Positions 33,350 through 45,454 of a DNA stretch of 64,000 bases are shown one piece after another. Position 1 is the stretch's first letter, and the number at the start of each line of letters is the position of its first letter. The notes beneath the pieces were generated by a model that saw nothing but the letters and a program-made list of their open reading frames with translations, did not search any database and was not told the DNA's origin. Both the position numbers and the translations under genes were made by a program. The stretch is taken from positions 24,476,162 to 24,540,161 of the forward strand of contig CM053337.1 of the NCBI GenBank assembly GCA_028583605.1, read 5' to 3'. This DNA is from Dastarcus helophoroides. Its lineage: Eukaryota > Arthropoda > Insecta > Coleoptera > Bothrideridae.

Positions 33350-35880
33350 CTAAGAATTTCGACCTTTATCTCGAAATTTCGACTTTTTTCTCGGAAATTG
33401 AAGGTCTTTCGGAAAATTTCGCCTCTAATTTCAAAATTACAAAGGTGTAGAAAGGACAATAAGGACATCAACCTAAAAAAAATCTTTAGTGAAATTTCGA
33501 GTTTAAAGTTAATATTTCGATTTTTTTTCTAGAAATTTTGAGATTAATACTAAAATTTTGTCTTTAATAATCTGAGAATTTTGACCTGTCTCTCGACATT
33601 TTTACTTTTTTCTAGGGAATTAGACGTCTTTCTGAACATCTGGCCTTCAATATTGAAATTTTGACTTTTTTTATAGAAATTTCAAGATTATTAAAGTCGA
33701 AATTTCACTTCGAGAAAAAAGTGAAAATTTCGACGCTAATCTTAGAATTTCGATAAGAAGTCGATATTTCGAGATTAAAGTCGAAATTTCTAGAAATAAC
33801 TCGAAAGTTCGCCTTTAAACTCAAAGTTTCTAAAACATTTTTTTAATTGATGGCCTTCCTACGCCTAATTTCTTTAATTATGTGTTATAGAATGCCAATT
33901 ATTTTGCTTCCAAATTTAAACCTATAACTTTAAAGTGACACCTTCTTTCACCACCACGCGTTACCAACATGCTTAACTGTTTACATTAGAGAAGATTGGG
34001 TTTTAAGTTTCACTTCTGTCGGCAGTCTCCAAGACTCCCCAGTTTTTTTATTTAGTTTTTTCTACCAAATTTTCACTTAAAACTCAAAATCTACTTTTTT
34101 GAACCAATAAATATTTGGATTTAGCCCAGATTAAGCCCTGCATACAACATTAAAAAGTTAAAATCAAAATTTTAAAACTTTTTTCTCTAATCTCAAATAT
34201 TTATAAAACATGCTCGAATTTTCGATGAAAATTCAAGGTTAAACTCCGGATTTAAAGAAAATTTCAAATATTGGGAAAAACTAAAATTTATAAAAATTAA
34301 ATTTGGTTTAGAACATAATTTTGGAAAATAAATAAATTTTAAAAGGGTCGGAAAATTTTGAAAAAGAAATTAAAATTTCGAAAAACGAGCAAGGTTTTGA
34401 AAAAATATCAGATTTTGATAATTTTGTCAAAAGCGTTAATAATTTTTAAAAAGAAAATATTTTTTAAATTTTCCAAAAGGTCAACATTTTAACAGATAAA
34501 TTTTGAATTAAAATTTTAATATTCGAAAATTTAGAAAAATTATGATATTTTCATAAAATTTAAAAATTTTCAATGAAACAATTTCCAGAAATGTGGAAAC
34601 TGTAATTCAATATTTCTGAGAGAGTTCCAATTTTGGAAAATAGTAAAAAAATTTTAAGACAAAATATTGAAAAAGGTTTGAAAAATCGACAAAATAAAGA
34701 TTTTGAGAAATGGTTGAAATTTTGGAAAATTGTCAAAATTATAGAAAAGATAAAATTTTGCAATAATATCGAAAATTGAAAAAGACAAAATGTTATAGAA
34801 AAATTAGAAAATTTTAAAAGGTGCTGAAATCTTCAAGAAAAATTAAAACTCTTTTATTAAAAACTAAAACTTTTAAAAAAGCCAAGGTTTTTGAAAAGTC
34901 GTTCTAATTTAATTTAAAAAAAAATGTAATCCTGATAGGATTTTCAAAAAAAAATCTAAATTTAAAGATTTAGCCAAATAAGTGCAATTCTTAAAAAGTT
35001 TTGTGATTTGAAAAAAAAACAGAATTTTCAAAAAAGTTGAAATTTCGAAATAAGGTCAAAATGTTCAAACAAATTATTCGACAATTTAAAACAACACCGA
35101 CATTTTTAAAAGAAAATGATAAGTTTTTATCAAAAAACCAAATGTTCGGAAAATGTATATTTTAAAGAACTTAAATGTTTAGAAAAACTCGAAGTACTTA
35201 AAAATTCAGACTATATTTCGTAAAAATGCTAAATCCTTATCAAATTGAAAAGTTTTTGGGGTGCTAGTTGATTAATAGTTCAAAAGCATTCGAATTTTTT
35301 GAAAACACAAAGTTTTAAAAAAATTTCAAATTTTGGAAAAAAATCGAAATTTTCAAAACAAACGAATTTTGGGAAAATATTAAAATTTTTAATAATTAAA
35401 ACTTTGAAAAATATCGACATCTTCATAGAAAATTAAAATTTTGAATAAAAGGTTAAGATTTCCAAAAAAGTGGTTATTCGAAGTTTGGAGAAAGTTCTTA
35501 AAACCAAAGATTACGTAGATTAAAATTACACTTCAAATGTTAAAAAAAAGTTTTAGCTTTCGAGAAAAACATAAAATTTTTAAAACTAAATTTGGTATAT
35601 AAAAAATTTTAGGAAAAAATTCGAGATTTTGAGGAAAATTAGAAATTACAAAAATATGCAATTTTCGAATAAAGCACGTCGCAGCTATTTGGACTTCTAA
35701 CTTAAAAATAAGCGACTTCTAGAAAATTTGTTATTTGTAAATTTTTGTTCTTAACTCAAAAATTGATCTATTTCTCAACATGTTTACCTTTTTGCCAAAA
35801 ATTTCGACTTTTTCTATAAATTTTGAATTAAAATACGAAACATTAAAACTGAAAGTTTAAGTTAAGTTAATTTATGTAAA
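33350..35880. repeat. AT-rich word-soup block
   Basis: T-rich/CGA-containing words (TTTCGACTTTTTTC) to about 33700, a mixed stretch with more ordinary sequence at 33840-34120, then A-rich words (GAAAAATTGTCAAAATT) from 34150 to 35700. No gene. The frames at 33043-33348 and 33299-33532 are shadows of the TIR and of low-complexity sequence. Confidence 0.6.
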
Positions 35881-36051
35881 AAAGGTTGTTTTAAAGAAAC
35901 TGAAAATGGTAACAACGAGTTTTGGAAGAAATATTCCCAAAAATATGGTGAAATCCAAAATGGGAACGCTCCATATAATAAATTAAATTAGCTGTAATAG
36001 GAACACGTGTTATAAAGTGGTCAATACGAGTGAGGAATGGAGAGAGGTGGA

Positions 36052-36746
<695 letters not shown>

Positions 36747-36774
36747 TGACTGGATGACCGCAATCAGCAACACA
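36747..36774 (+). CDS. PH-domain protein gene, 28-nt exon ending the PH helix
   Basis: TTTATTTCAG precedes a 28-nt exon that completes the split Asn codon and reads N-DWMTAISNT, followed by an ACA/GTGAGT donor at 36775. The sequence is exactly the C-terminal alpha helix of a PH domain, with its near-invariant Trp, and the phase matches the donor at 15312, so the exon is assigned despite an intervening intron of 21.4 kb. If the donor is not used, reading continues VSI and stops at TAG (36784-36786), which would give a short isoform ending just after the PH domain. No following exon was recognised before the window ends. Confidence 0.78.
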
Positions 36775-36944
36775 GTGAGTATTTAGATGATAAGCAAAAG
36801 CTGTTGTTGTAACACATGGCGGATGCGCCGGTTCTTAAGGTACACTTCTTTACAGTGGCCCAAAAAAAATTGTCCACATTTTATTTAGTCGATTTATTTT
36901 GTTATTAATAAGTTATTTTTTATTATATTTCCACTAATGACGCT

Positions 36945-38060
36945 GGTCAACAAAATCGAAGTTTTGTCATGTCACATGAATTTCTCTTGTATTTTTTAAT
37001 AGTGTTAATTGTTGTCATTGAAAATAAAAAGTATTAAAATTTTCATCACCCACGACATTTGTTTGTTAAATGTTTGAAAAATGATGGATCTCCAGAAATA
37101 TACCATAAAAAATGTACATTAGGAACTTACAATCTTTGTTTTTCTAGGTTATTTAGCGTTTAATTGATCCCTATTGATCGAGCAGTAGTAGTTAGTCAAC
37201 ACCCTTGAGTTTAATCGGCTCTGATAAAGTTTTTCCATCGCTGAATATTCGCATGAATTTTTTATCAATTCTTATCACTTAGAGCCCCCAAGAGCCCTCA
37301 ATTTGTAGTGATAAAGTCGAGATATATGTCTAAAAAATAAATTTTGATCCCCATATTGCAACTCAAAATGTCATACTCCAAGAAAAGTTTTTTAACCAAA
37401 TACCTTTAGATGTCAAGTCTTATGATAAACCAAAAAATTTTGAATAAAATTTTTAAAAAATCTTTATGCTGATTTTTTTAAAACATTTCATTTTTCTTTA
37501 AACAACGAGTAATTTATTAATTTTCTTAATTTGAGGTTTTACTACTGCTACTACTTCATTCATTCTGGAAAATTTCTCTTTGAAATATAAAAATTCAGTT
37601 TTATATATAGAAAATTTTTGCTAAGTCTAATTTGATATGAAGTGGTGGTAGAAATATAACAAAGGGCTTTACAAGTTAAATGCTATACAGTTTTCTATTT
37701 ACAAATTAAAGATTACGTGTAGGACAAATTGTTTCCTAATTGTATTTTTTTCGATCCCTTCTGTCCCATTCACATTAAAAGTACCCAAATTTTAATGATA
37801 AAAGGACTAAAAAATTAATATGATCATGATACTATGTTTTATTTCTGATAAAATGTTTTAAGAGGTAAATAATATATGGACCTAAATAAAAACGAACAGT
37901 ATTTGAACAGAATCTATTTCCAAAAATAAATTTTACCTTGTCACAAGAAAACTGGGGGAGATGGAAAAAAATAAGTACGGTTTCATGATGAGGGTAGGTA
38001 GTCCAAACACAATTACCTACTAGAGTTCGTGTGACAAAATCAGTATTGACCAGTGTAATA
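36945..38060 (-). repeat. 1.1-kb dispersed repeat (family R1), copy 1
   Basis: The reverse complement matches 47680-48835 over its whole length, roughly 80-85% by eye. Shared landmarks include GTCACACGAACTCT, GGTAGGTAATTGTGTTT, TCTGGAGATCCATCAT and TGTCGTGGGTGATGAAAAT. No open frame in either copy shows a protein family, so it is an unclassified non-autonomous element or an old duplication. Confidence 0.8.
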
Positions 38061-38123
38061 CAATAATGTATAAGCACTTAAGCAATCAAGTCAAAATTGT
38101 TGCAGTTACAATCAATTCACATG

Positions 38124-39019
38124 CAGGGAGTTTCAAAAATATTTGACACTTTAAGTGTTTCACAAATACTTAAGAATTTTCTAAACACAGTTTAGCTGCA
38201 TATTAAATAGTGCAACATTTTCTGAGTGCGGTTTTTTTTTATTTTTTTTCCAATATTTTGATTCAGGTCAATTTTATAACCATTTTAGTGAAGTCGTACA
38301 GATGGACAATATTTTGCTGTAAATTTAAAGAACCCTTTAAATGATTCCAATTTAAAACTACACTCACTACTACTCATGTTACTCACTACTCGCTACTCAC
38401 TACTTTAACAAATGATATTTTAAGATCAAACTCCTTTTCAATAATTGGAGGATTTTTGCCATAAGCTGACAAATTAATTGGACTTTGCACATATTGTCAT
38501 ACAACTTTGACATTTTCCTTCTACTAAGACAGATTTTCATTATTAACTTCTCTTTCTTTTTTATTTGGTAATCTTCATTGTTTTGTTTAATTTTTCTAAC
38601 AAACGAGACACATATACTTTATAGTTTTTGTTGAGAATTTTTTTAGCAATTTTTTTAGCTCCAATTTGTTCTTGTTCTGTGCTTTTTTTTAATTTTATCG
38701 CTCTCTGATAACATCATTACCATATTTAGATTAATTTTAACATGCCAATAGAACAATTCTTTGCCAGTTTGTCATGTTAGTTATTGTTTTTAAAGTCCAT
38801 CGTAGTCTGTTCACCAAATATGGTTTCTTGTAAGATAATTTTGTTATTGGGCACACCCTCGAGAAAATTGTTATAAAACTGATCAAAAACAAAGTGTTTG
38901 AAAAAGTAAAGAAATGTTCAGGAAGTTTTGGCCTTTTCAAAATATAGCTAAATTATTATTATGTAAATACTTTTTGCAAAACACTCAAAGTGGCAAATAA
39001 TTTTGAAACGCTCTATATA
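38124..39019 (-). mobile_element. Tc1-like DNA transposon remnant with about 50-bp TIRs
   Basis: CAGGGAGTTTCAAAAATATT at 38124 and the reverse complement of about 38970-39019 (GAGCGTTTCAAAATTATTTG) align for some 50 bp, including CACTTTRAGTGTTT. The CAGGG...CAAAA pattern resembles ends of arthropod Tc1-like elements. The minus-strand frame 38940-38737 reads KKPYLVNRLRWTLKT and NMTNWQRIV. This faintly recalls the segment before the first catalytic Asp in Tc1 transposases, but the catalytic motif itself is lost. Non-functional; the classification is tentative. Confidence 0.5.
38357..38404. repeat. Short ACTCACTACT-type tandem tract
   Basis: ACTCACTACTACTCATGTTA and following ACTCACTACTCGCTACTCAC: an imperfect microsatellite inside the Tc1-like remnant. 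Confidence 0.7.
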
Positions 39020-39078
39020 AAAATTTACAGTAACTGCCATACTTTAAACTTAATTGTTTAAAAGCTTATACCTTATTG

Positions 39079-39350
39079 CAGTGTTTCTCAACCTGTTTTT
39101 AATAGCGACATACTTGATAACGCGCATTAATTGATCTAAGATTTATTTGACGACCAAAAATAATGTCCTTCTGAATATCTCCGAGTTTTGATGACTAAAA
39201 AAAAAACTTTCTCTTATAATCTAATCTAATGAGCGCCCAATAAATTTACATGACAAACAAACAAAAAACGTTTCCATGGCCGCCCCACAAATAATTTTGA
39301 TGACTAAAAAAGTATAAAGTTTCCAACGACACAATGGTTGGGCGTCACTG
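39079..39350. mobile_element. hAT-type MITE with perfect 8-bp target duplication
   Basis: The element begins CAGTGTTTCTCAACC and ends with the inverse of CAGTGACGCCCAACC. It is flanked on both sides by CCTTATTG (39071-39078 and 39351-39358). An 8-bp duplication and CAGTG...CAACC ends are hallmarks of hAT elements. At 272 bp with no coding capacity it is a non-autonomous MITE needing a transposase in trans. Confidence 0.88.
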
Positions 39351-39359
39351 CCTTATTGT

Positions 39360-40080
39360 ATATTTGCCCACAATTTCATAAAGAAAACTACCCGCTAATA
39401 ATACAATCCAAGAAAATTAAATGTGTACATTTTTGGCTGACCATGTTCAATCAAAATCTGAAATTTTTTGCTTTTGTTGTAACACAGTTATAAGGTAAAA
39501 ATGGTGAATACGCCGGTATCATAACTTACACTTCCTGAGAAGCCCCGTGCTCTTAAGAAATTATGTTGTACCATATGCGGCTAGTCTGTAACTTGGAATA
39601 AATTTAGTAAATCAAAGATGGTTTTTTTTAGAAATATACTTAGACACGTCGATTAATATTTTAATTTGCGCACTTTTTGATGTAGGAAAATTTTATACAG
39701 CATCTCAGATTTAAGATATGACGTCATTGAGAATTTTTTTAAATAGTAACCCTATTTTTTCTTAGCTATTCTTAAAAGATATACCAAGTTACACATGTGT
39801 ACCACAATTCAGTTTTTTTATTCCTTGTAATTTAAAAGATATTTACAAATTTAGTAACTAATTCGAAAAAATCAAAAAATCTGATTCAATTCAACACAAT
39901 TTTCATAAAGTGTAAAAAACGCGTATCAGAAGGAATTCATTTGACATTTTTCGTCAAATTGGGTTGACGTCTTATCACAATCTTATAAAAAAAGGTAATA
40001 AAAAGAAATAAGAGTAGTATCTTATTCATCTAAGAGGCTATTAGTTTGTCGTTTACTGACAAACAACATTTCTTAAAAAA
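39360..40080. other. Sequence between MITE and transposase remnant, nothing recognised
   Basis: Ordinary AT-rich sequence. The last 200 bp may be the 5' end of the transposon whose decayed gene starts at about 40090, but no matching terminal repeat was identified. Confidence 0.35.
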
Positions 40081-40089
40081 TTGACCAAA

Positions 40090-40795
40090 ATGACGTTCCA
40101 AATTAAAACCCACAAGAAAAAAATGTCAATAGTGATTGACTACGAAGATAGAACAACAACACAAAATAAAGTTATTAGTTTATTCAGAGAGAAGTTTTCT
40201 GATTTACCACCCATATCGCAAAGTACCGTAAGCGAGATTGAAAAACAGTTTCGGGAAAATGGGCATTTAAGGAAAATAAGTAATTTCCGTCAAAATGCGC
40301 TCAATGAAGATGTTAAAATTAATGTACATATCTCTGTCCAAGAAAATTCTTATATCACCACTTATCAGATAGGTAGGGAACTCGAAATTAGCCAGTTTTC
40401 AGTTGCAAAAATTCTGAAAATGCAAAATGTCATCCTTTCAAAATGACAATCCTCCATGAATTCTTTAAAGATAATAGAAGACCTTAGTTTTGCGAACAAA
40501 TCATGGATCTAATGAACAGAACTATCGTAAGCATAGAAACATCCTATTTTCAGATAAATCAACGTTTATGTTAAATGGTGAGCTAAATCGTTAAAATTGT
40601 CGTTACTGGCCATACAACAACCCACACTGAATTAGGGAAGGTCACACTCAACATCCAGAGAAAGTCAATGTGTGGGCAGGGATTGTTGGTGATCGAGTTG
40701 TAGGACCAATTTTCTTCCAAAGAAATCTCAATGGGGCAGGATATTTGGAATTCTTGCAGGAAGAGTTAGTTTCTGACGGAGTAAAAAAGTGAAAG
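40090..40795 (+). pseudogene. IS630/Tc1-superfamily transposase remnant
   Basis: A 121-codon open piece (40090-40443) gives an N-terminal helix-turn-helix region: VISLFREKFSDLPPISQSTV, IEKQFRENGHLRK and YQIGRELEISQFSVAKILK. This pattern is common in arthropod Tc1-like genes with a DUF4817-type start. After stops and frameshifts the family resumes: a KMTILHEF-like segment (40445), ILFSDKSTFMLNGELNR (first catalytic Asp, about 40546), then PEKVNVWAGIVGDRVVGPIF (about 40660) and LNGAGYLEFLQEEL (about 40735). It then stops before the last catalytic residue. Broken by at least three stops or shifts and truncated at the 3' end, so inactive. Confidence 0.7.
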
Positions 40796-40799
40796 AAAA

Positions 40800-41455
40800 C
40801 ACTCTTTATTAATTGCTGCAATCAGTAAATTGTATAATTTTCTTTTCGGAGGTACAAATCAAAATGTACTGCTACTGGTTGGTTACTGACAATGAGTATA
40901 ATTTAGTTTCCTAAAATTTAACCGGACACCAGTTTCTGCTGCAAAATTTTGTTCCACATTCATTCTTGTTGCAAATAAACATTCACTTTCAGAATTTTTG
41001 GTTTCAGATAGACCTTTCGGGGTATTCTAAGCCTAGAGTCTAAAACTGTTTTTGTTACCAGTAGGTAAAGTAAGTTATCAATAATATAAACTTACTTTGC
41101 AACCAAAGGAAGCGCTGTGGTCCTCAAATCACTGTAGTTCCGGAACCATTCTTTTTAGGTTAAAATTACGGATTCTTTTTTAAATCTTGGATACTTAAAA
41201 TATATCAAAGTTTTAAAATAAATTATCTAATTAAATTTACTTTTAGTGCTTACAAGTAGGAAATCCATGTCCCTTTCGGGCATTTTATATTCTCAAAGTA
41301 CGTTGATGGAGGAACAATTTTACCTAAGAAACTGGAATAATTTTAACGTATTCCTTACAATTTCATTAATACATTAATGTAACCTCAATGAAATCTAATT
41401 ATACATATAAAAAATACATAGACATAGATAACTATGGCAGTATACTCCATTTTTT
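40800..41455. other. No recognised feature
   Basis: AT-rich sequence between the transposase remnant and the next foldback element; I see nothing supportable in it. Confidence 0.4.
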
Positions 41456-41458
41456 TTT

Positions 41459-41594
41459 CGGTGCAACGGACTGGTCCTTGGTTCTCTTCAAAAATTGAAA
41501 TAAAAATCTTGTCTCCTGAAGCCAAGAAAAATAAAAAACGCAGCAAAGGTTGCTCTAACCTCTTTCGATAGCCAAGCTATCATCTTCAGAGAAA
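41459..41594. mobile_element. Palindromic foldback element (P1), copy D, left half only
   Basis: Left arm from GTGCAACGGACTGGTCC to the central ATCTTCAGAGAAAT, cut off before the right arm. Preceded by a run of nine Ts. The minus strand shows CTCTGAAGATGATAGC, TTG, GCTATCGAAAG, an intact stem II with altered stem III. Confidence 0.8.
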
Positions 41595-41713
41595 TATTCC
41601 AGTATACTACATCACTCCATTTTTGATAACAAAGTATTTCAAATCCTTAATTAACAAAAATTGACAAACAATTGTGGGACAACATAAAAAAATTCCAGAG
41701 GTATTTCTTTAGT

Positions 41714-42058
41714 TTAGAACACTCGTTAAATAATTTTTCCAATCTTGGGCACATTTGATTCTTCCATTTTTGTCCATTGGTCGACGCACTGAAAACACAT
41801 ACACAACGAACAACTGAAACCACATACAATGAGTGAGCAAGAGGTTCATCCGCACGTTTCGCAGCGCATTATTATTAAATTTCTTGCCGTTGAAGGTGTA
41901 AATCGCGCCGAAATTCTTCATTAACTATAGTCTAGGAACACTTGTTTAAAGAAAACTCAAGTGTATGAATTGCACAAAAAATCTAACCGAGAAAAGCTGA
42001 AAAAAAGTAGCTTCATTGAGATATTTAAATATATTTTTTCTATAGTTTTTTTCTTTTT
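41714..42058 (+). pseudogene. Mariner lineage 2, internally deleted copy
   Basis: An untranslated leader matching 45455-45566 leads to ATG at 41829. The frame reads MSEQEVHPHVSQRIIIKFLA and continues to an AEIL motif before stops, with TCLKKTQVYELH in another frame. At about 41985 it jumps to sequence matching the 3' end of the longer copy (46560-46640: TTGAGATATTTAAATATATTT). The whole catalytic region is therefore deleted. This is the usual route by which short non-autonomous derivatives of mariners arise. Expresses nothing functional. Confidence 0.72.
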
Positions 42059-42090
42059 TTTTTCAAAAAAAAAGTAAAAGAGTTTATTTT

Positions 42091-42322
42091 GGTGAAACGG
42101 ACCGTCCTTGGTTATCTTAAAAAATTAAAATACAAATCTTTTCCCCTAAAACCAAGAAAGATTAAAAAACACAACAAGTTACTCTAACGCGTTTCGACAG
42201 CCACTTCTTCAGAGAAGATGATAGTTTGGCTGTCGAAACGCGTTAGAGCAACCTTTGTTGTGTTTTTTAACATTTTTTTTATCTTTCTTGGTTTCAGGGG
42301 GCAAGAATTATATTTCAATTTT
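42091..42322. mobile_element. Palindromic foldback element (P1), copy E
   Basis: Full-length copy, GGTGAAACGGACCGTCC on the left, both arms present, with TTCGACAGCC / GGCTGTCGAA instead of the TTCGATAGCC / GGCTATCGAA of other copies. It lies at the left edge of an AT-rich block, preceded by a T-run, 33 bp after the mariner derivative. Confidence 0.85.
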
Positions 42323-42324
42323 GT

Positions 42325-45290
42325 AAAGAGTTAGGTTTTGAAAAAAAAACCTAAAAATTGATATTTTGAAAAATATCGACATTTATATAGTTCAAACTCT
42401 TTAAAAATTAACACCTTGAAGAATGTTGAAATTTTGGGAATAAAAGAAATTTTCAAAAAATTTAAACATGCCTTATCTTCAAATTTTCAAATTTCAAAAA
42501 CTTTCAAATTTTTAAAAGGAAGAGAATTTTGAAAAACAGGCAAGATTTTTAGAAAAAGTTTGATTTGTGATAAATTCGAAAATGTTAAAGTTAAATTATC
42601 AAAAAATTTTTAGAAAGACGTCAAAAAACCGATATTTTTAAAATATGCGGAAATTATAAAAAAAAGGTGGAAATTTTAAAAGCAATTTATTTTATTAAAG
42701 GTGAAATTTTTAAAAATACTCCAAAAGTTAAAAAATAGTGAAAATTTTGTAAAAAATATCGAGATTTAAAAATTGAAAAGTTTTCAGTCAAATTTTCAAA
42801 ATTTTCTGTAAGTCCAAATATTAAACAAAAGCCTAAATTATCAGAAAAGTCAAAATTTTTAAAAAAATTACACATATTTGATAGTTAAAATTTTCAAGAA
42901 CGTCTAACATTAAACAGCCAACATTTTTGAATGGAAATTTTCATAAAAGTTAAAATTTTGGTCAAACGAACTGGTCCTTGGTTATCTTCAAAAATTAAAA
43001 TACAAATCTTGTCCCCTGAAACCAAGAAAGATTTTACAACACAACAAAGGTTGCTCTAACGCGTTTCGACAGCAAGCTATCACCTTCAGAGAGATAGTGA
43101 TATCTCTAAAGATATCTCTCTGAAGATGATGACTTGGCTGTCGAAACGCGTTGGAGCAACTTTGTTGTGTTTTTAATTTTTCTTTGTTTCAGGGGACAAG
43201 TTTAGTATTTTAATTTTTCAAAAGTTAAAACGTTGAAAAATTATCGATATTTTCAAAAAAAATCGAAATTTAAAAAAACTGTACTTTAGAGAAAAAAATT
43301 TTGGAATTGTAAAAAAAGGTCTAAATTTGTCCAAAAAGTGCAACATTTTCAGAAACGTTCCCAAAACAAATCGAATTTTTTTTTAAAAGAGAAACCAATT
43401 TTTCCAAAAAAAAATGAAAATTGAAAAATGGTAACAATTTCAAAAATTCATAAATTTTTTAAAAAATTTGCTATTTTGAAAAAGTCAACATCTTTAATAA
43501 GAGTCGAAATTTTAGTGCCAAAATTTACAAAATAATTTAGAATTTTGAAAAAATTGGATAACGTTAAAGTAAAAATTTCCAGAAAATAGTCAAAATTTTG
43601 GAAATGGGACGAGGATTTTAGAAAAGTTCAAATTTGGCCATAACTTGCCAAATTTTCATAAAAATTCGAAATTTTGCAAAATATATTAATCAAAATTTAA
43701 AAAATTTAAAATTTTAATCAAAATTTCAAAAAAGTCTAAATTGTCCAAAAGAAATCGAAATTTTGCAAAAATGATGATTTTTTTGAAAAAAAAAACGCAA
43801 TTATTTGAATAACTGATAATTTTCAAGTAAACAAAATTTTCCAAAAATTGCACATTTTTATAAAAAAATAAAAATTTGAAAAGTAGTCGATATTTTCAAT
43901 AAACTAAATTTTAGACCTATTTGCAAAGGACTGGAATTTAAAAAAAAAGCGCGAATATTTGAAAGTCAGATTTTTTAAGAAAAAAATGGTTATTTTGAAT
44001 CTAGGTGACATTTTAATAGAAGTTTGAAATTTCCAAAAATAAATTAGGATTCTCAAAAAAAAATCAAAATTTTGAAAAAGTCGACATCAAAAAATTTGGA
44101 AATTTAAAAGAAATGGCAAAATTTCCAAATTTGGGATTTAAAATAAATATAAATTATGATAGATGGTCCAAATTTTCAAAAATAGTTAATCTGAAAAATG
44201 TCAAGGTTATAAAAAATTGGAAAACCCTCAAAAGTTAGAAAACAAAATTTTGGAGAATTTAAAATTGTCAAAGCATTACGAAATTTAAAAATTTCAAATA
44301 TAGTCAAAACTTTAAAGAAATTGTGAGATTTAAAAAATTAAAATGTTTCCAATTTTCAAAAAAGGCCGACCGTATAAATCGTAAAGAAATGCCAAAAAGT
44401 GGAAACTTAAAAAAATTCGAAGTTTTCAGAACATGTAAAAATTTTGAAAACAGTTGAAATTTTGAGATAAAGTCAAAGGTCTTTAAAAAAAATCCAATTT
44501 TTGACCAGAACTCAAAATTTTTAAAGAGTGTATTTTAAAACAGAATCTAAATTTTTAAAAATCCAGTCTCAAAAAATTCGACCCAATCAAAATTTTTTAT
44601 TGTCAAGTTTTAAAAGAAATCTCAGATTTTCAAAAAGCAAAATTTTACTCAGAACTCCGATAATGGTTATATGACATTTTTTTTACCTGACAGTTTTTGG
44701 ATAAAAAATGTTGACTTGTTTGGTAAAATTTCGACTTTTTTTTAAGAAATTTTCCTCAGAATTCGTCCTTTTTTTCCAAAATTTCGACAAAATTTGTCTC
44801 TATGGAATTTCGAATTCCTACTAAATGTTGACTTTTTTTGCGAAATTTCGATCTTTTTTCTCGAAATGTCGATCTTTTTCTAAAAGTATTGATCTTTTTC
44901 TCCAAATTTTGATTTTTATTTTTCAAAATTTGTTTATGGTGATTTTTACCTCGAAAATCGTCTTTTTCTGGAAATTTCAATATTTTTCAAGTTTTTTCAA
45001 AATGTCAGGTTTTCATTTTAAACTTGATTTAAAAATTCCGACTTTATCTTAAAACTGTTTTTTTTTAATAACAATTCATCTAAATTACGACTTTATACTC
45101 AAAATTGCTTTCAAAATTGGATTATATTAGAAATTAGGGTATTTTGCAGAAATTTTGGCATTTTGAAATTTTGCCTACCCGTCAATTTCAACCAAATTTT
45201 AGTAAAAATATAAAAGTAATATTTTTATAAAATTTAGAGAAATTTTTTTTTTGTAAATTTTGGGATTATATCAAATTTTAAATGCTTCTT
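42325..45290. repeat. AT-rich word-soup block with A-to-T strand flip
   Basis: A-rich words on the + strand to about 44650, then T-rich words (TTTCGACTTTTTTTAAG, TTTTTCTCGAAATGTCG) from 44700 to 45260. It contains foldback copy F. The frames at 42687-42875, 44756-44980 and 44825-45052 are Phe/Lys/Asn low-complexity translations. Confidence 0.68.
42960..43219. mobile_element. Palindromic foldback element (P1), copy F
   Basis: The longest copy, with an extended centre in which GATATCTCTAAAGATATC forms an additional small hairpin. The right arm reads CTCTCTGAAGATGATGAC, TTG, GCTGTCGAAACGCGTTGG. Inserted within AT-rich word-soup sequence. Confidence 0.87.
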
Positions 45291-45296
45291 TTTTTT

Positions 45297-45395
45297 GGTG
45301 AAACGGACAAATCCTTGGTTATTTTCAAAAAATAATAAACAAATCTTGTTTGTCTTGGTTTCAGGGACAAGATTTGTTTATCATTTTTTAAATGA
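45297..45395. mobile_element. Palindromic foldback element (P1), copy G, internally deleted
   Basis: Only the two outer ends remain, joined: GGTGAAACGGACAAATCC, TTGGTTATTTTC, AAACAAATCTTGTTTGTC, TTGGTTTCAGGGACAAGATT. The hairpin core is lost. Preceded by a run of eight Ts. Confidence 0.75.
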
Positions 45396-45454
45396 AAATA
45401 AAAATTATGAAAAATGTATTTTTAGAAGCTGGGTTTTCTCTCCGAATCTTTTCC

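Larger units (their letters stand above)
30630..33575. repeat. Short local tandem duplication split by the DNA transposon
   Basis: ACAAAGGTGTAGAAAGGAC followed by AATAAGGACATCAA occurs at 30638 and again at 33437. The following roughly 100 bp to CTTTAATAA are also similar. Without the transposon the two copies would be about 190 bp apart, so the element landed in the first of two tandem units. Confidence 0.7.

Noticed and set aside
33043..33532. Two + strand frames after the transposase
   Set aside because: They are out-of-frame readings of the transposase end and right TIR.
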